A DNA stretch of 8,041 nt from an uncultured Blautia sp. (GTDB lineage Bacteria; Bacillota; Clostridia; Lachnospirales; Lachnospiraceae), in assembly GCA_945872375.1 (NCBI GenBank), contig CAMBYR010000082.1, forward strand, positions 1-8,041. The letters run 5' to 3'. Below, in pieces: positions 6,376 through 8,041 of this stretch (positions are counted from its first letter, which is position 1; each line of letters begins with the position of its first letter). The notes under the pieces were generated by a model. The model ran no database searches, was not told the DNA's origin, and worked only from the letters and a program-made list of their open reading frames with translations. The position numbers and the translations under genes were made by a program.

Positions 6376-7395
6376 ATGGCAAAAATCAGTGTACTGGGAG
6401 CAGGAAGCTGGGGAACGGCATTGTCTTTTCTCCTTTCCAACAATGGACATGAGGTTCTTCTCTGGTCTGCGCTGGAAGATGAAGTGCAGATGCTGAAGGA
6501 AAAAAGGGAGCATGAAACAAAACTGCCGGGTGTGAGACTTTCTGAAAAGATCGGGATCACTTCCGATCTGGAGCTTGCACTTCAGGATCCGGATGTTGCA
6601 GTTCTTGCTGTTCCTTCGCCATTTACCAGAAGTACGTCTCACAGAATGGCTCCATTTGTAAAAGATGGACAGAAAATTGTAAATGTTGCAAAGGGGATTG
6701 AGGATCGGACCCTGATGACTCTCAGCGAGATTATCGAGCAGGAAATTCCCAATGCAGACGTAAGCGTCCTTTCCGGACCAAGCCATGCGGAAGAGGTTGG
6801 AAAAGGGCTTCCTACGACCTGCGTGGTAAGTTCTCACAGCAGAAAAACGGCAGAGTACCTTCAGGCAATTTTTATGAGTCCTGTTTTTCGTGTATACACA
6901 ACACCGGATATGCTTGGTGTGGAGCTTGGCGCTTCCCTGAAAAATGTGATCGCCCTCGCAGCGGGAACTGCAGACGGGCTTGGATACGGTGATAATACGA
7001 AGGCTGCGCTGATCACCCGGGGAATGACGGAAATTGCCCGTCTCGGCATTAAAATGGGCGGCAGACTGGAAACCTTCTGCGGTCTTTCCGGAATCGGAGA
7101 CCTGATCGTGACCTGTGCCAGTGTCCACAGCCGTAACCGCAAGGCCGGATATCTGATTGGAAAAGGCTATACCATGCAGGAAGCCATGGATGAGGTAAAG
7201 ATGGTGGTCGAGGGTGTTTATTCTGCGAAAGCGGCAAAGGGACTTGCTGAAAAGTACGGAGTGGAAATGCCTATTATTGAAGAAGTGAATAAAGTTCTTT
7301 TTGAAGGAAAGTCTGCTGCGGAAGCTGTCATTGATCTGATGCTGAGAGATAAGAAAATTGAATCTCCGGAGCTTCCGTGGGATAACGAGAAATAG
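6376..7395 (+). CDS. gpsA: NAD(P)-dependent glycerol-3-phosphate dehydrogenase GpsA
   Basis: A cytoplasmic enzyme that reduces dihydroxyacetone phosphate to sn-glycerol 3-phosphate for phospholipid synthesis. The 339-residue length is typical. The N-terminal Rossmann motif is G-A-G-S-W-G (8-13). Other family landmarks are AKGIE with Lys107, SGPSHAEEV at 133-141, the catalytic Lys189 in G-A-S-L-K-N, the D-N-T-K-A-A segment near 206-211, and G-D-L-I-V-T-C (241-247) followed by S-R-N-R-K. V-V-E-G-V (277-281) completes the substrate/cofactor region. The ATG at 6376 is preceded by AGAGGTG with the correct spacing. A GTG at 6370 in the same frame lies inside that ribosome binding site and is rejected. 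The gene begins 11 nt after plsY and ends just before a strong terminator, so it is the last gene of the operon. Confidence 0.98.
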   Translation: MAKISVLGAGSWGTALSFLLSNNGHEVLLWSALEDEVQMLKEKREHETKLPGVRLSEKIGITSDLELALQDPDVAVLAVPSPFTRSTSHRMAPFVKDGQKIVNVAKGIEDRTLMTLSEIIEQEIPNADVSVLSGPSHAEEVGKGLPTTCVVSSHSRKTAEYLQAIFMSPVFRVYTTPDMLGVELGASLKNVIALAAGTADGLGYGDNTKAALITRGMTEIARLGIKMGGRLETFCGLSGIGDLIVTCASVHSRNRKAGYLIGKGYTMQEAMDEVKMVVEGVYSAKAAKGLAEKYGVEMPIIEEVNKVLFEGKSAAEAVIDLMLRDKKIESPELPWDNEK

Positions 7396-7445
7396 AAAAA
7401 AACCTCTGTATCGGGAAAACGAATCCTGAATACAGAGGTTTTTTA
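7396..7445. terminator. Strong bidirectional intrinsic terminator between gpsA and the aldo/keto reductase gene
   Basis: A perfect 15-bp inverted repeat, AAAAAACCTCTGTAT (7397-7411) and its complement (7430-7444), encloses an 18-nt loop. The core stem AACCTCTGTAT/ATACAGAGGTT ends in TTTTTT (7439-7444) on the + strand. On the - strand the A run at 7396-7402 becomes seven Ts. It starts directly after the gpsA TAG stop and ends a few bases before the stop of the leftward reductase gene, so it can serve both converging genes. Confidence 0.92.
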
Positions 7446-7449
7446 TATT

Positions 7450-8041
7450 TCAGAACTTAATATCTCTGAGATCCTCCGGAATGCTGGCGCTTCTGTAGTT
7501 TTCGTTGAGTGTGTCCAGCAGAGCCATATCTTCTTCCTCAATCGAAAAATCGAAGATTTTGCTGTTGCTGATGATTCTGTCCGGATTTGTTGATTTGGGA
7601 ATAACGGAAATCCCTTTCTGTACTGCCCAGCGAAGTCCGATCTGGGAAGTGGTCCGTCCATATTTTGTTCCGAGAACACAGAAAATATCGTTGTCCAGAT
7701 AAGCACCCCGGGCCAGAGGAGCATAGGCCTGGACCTGAATTCCCTCTGCCTGACAGTAATCGATCAATTCACGGTTATAAAACAGAGGATGACATTCGAT
7801 CTGATTGACGGCGGGAACAATTCCGGAAATTCGTTTCAGTTCTTCGAGATGCCGGATTTCAAAATTGCTGACACCTATGGAGAGGGCTCTTCCGGTATCC
7901 ATAATTGCCTCCAGCTCTTTCCATGTGCTTAGGTAACAGCCCGGAACAGGCCAGTGAATCAGATACAGATCCAGATAATCAAGGCGAAGACGATCAAGGC
8001 TTCGCTGGAAAGCACCCTGAACATCACCGAGGCGCTGGGCT
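7450..8041 (-). CDS. Aldo/keto reductase family oxidoreductase, partial (N-terminus beyond the right edge)
   Basis: An NADPH-dependent reductase of the aldo/keto reductase superfamily (2,5-diketo-gluconate reductase-like group). The physiological substrate cannot be deduced. About 196 residues are visible and the frame is open through the right edge; the ATG at 7902 is internal. Reading in from the edge, S-L-D-R-L-R-L-D-Y-L-D-L-Y-L-I-H-W-P carries the conserved histidine of the catalytic tetrad. Next come T-W-K-E-L-E, IGVSNF, V-N-Q-I-E-C-H-P, A-Y-A-P-L-A-R-G, Q-I-G-L-R-W and the cofactor-binding I-P-K-S-T-N-P-D-R-I..N near the C-terminus. The other tetrad residues (Asp, Tyr, Lys) would lie outside the window. 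It ends with TGA next to the shared terminator. It converges on the lipid operon and shows no functional link to it. Confidence 0.93.
   Translation of the reverse strand, partial: AQRLGDVQGAFQRSLDRLRLDYLDLYLIHWPVPGCYLSTWKELEAIMDTGRALSIGVSNFEIRHLEELKRISGIVPAVNQIECHPLFYNRELIDYCQAEGIQVQAYAPLARGAYLDNDIFCVLGTKYGRTTSQIGLRWAVQKGISVIPKSTNPDRIISNSKIFDFSIEEEDMALLDTLNENYRSASIPEDLRDIKF

Noticed and set aside
1..8041. Mobile elements, CRISPR repeats, tRNA/rRNA genes, toxin-antitoxin or defence modules
   Set aside because: No direct repeat arrays, transposase motifs, clover-leaf sequences or small paired genes were seen. All sizeable stretches are explained by housekeeping genes.

Overview
The window looks like a piece of a Firmicutes (Clostridia) chromosome, most probably from a Lachnospiraceae-type gut anaerobe. 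The basis is moderate GC content, strong AGGAGG-type ribosome binding sites, gene order, and a long (392-residue) clostridial form of PRPP synthetase. The genus cannot be fixed from the sequence alone. Nearly all of the window is housekeeping sequence. I see no mobile element, CRISPR array, tRNA, rRNA or obvious foreign DNA, and no gene-free stretch longer than about 210 bases.

Layout, left to right. (1) A rightward block holds the 3' end of rnhB (RNase HII), a YraN/UPF0102 nuclease-fold protein and pgeF (YfiH/YlmD multicopper-oxidase-like purine nucleoside phosphorylase). It ends in a stem-loop terminator whose loop contains the pgeF stop codon. (2) The leftward gene prs (ribose-phosphate pyrophosphokinase) converges on that terminator and has its own strong extended -10 promoter. 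(3) Back to back with the prs promoter is a second good sigma-A-type promoter. It drives a rightward operon: a PDZ plus radical-SAM-like DUF512 protein, der (double GTPase for 50S ribosome assembly), plsY (acyl-phosphate:glycerol-3-phosphate acyltransferase) and gpsA (glycerol-3-phosphate dehydrogenase). The genes overlap or nearly touch (62-nt overlap, 4-nt overlap, 11-nt gap). (4) A strong bidirectional terminator separates gpsA from a leftward aldo/keto reductase that runs off the right edge.

Functionally, gpsA makes sn-glycerol-3-phosphate from dihydroxyacetone phosphate, and plsY acylates it in the first step of membrane phospholipid synthesis. These two therefore form a short pathway placed next to der, a ribosome assembly factor. 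The DUF512 protein leads the operon and its function is not established. Block 1 combines RNA/DNA hybrid repair with a putative nuclease and a purine salvage enzyme, and prs supplies PRPP for nucleotide synthesis.

The points that merit a second look are modest: the DUF512/der overlap, the DUF512 operon leader (small upstream ORF plus a 9-bp inverted repeat), the compact divergent promoter pair with an inverted repeat inside the prs promoter, and the divergent active-site motifs of the long PRPP synthetase. I did not find evidence for a wholly new multi-gene system here.
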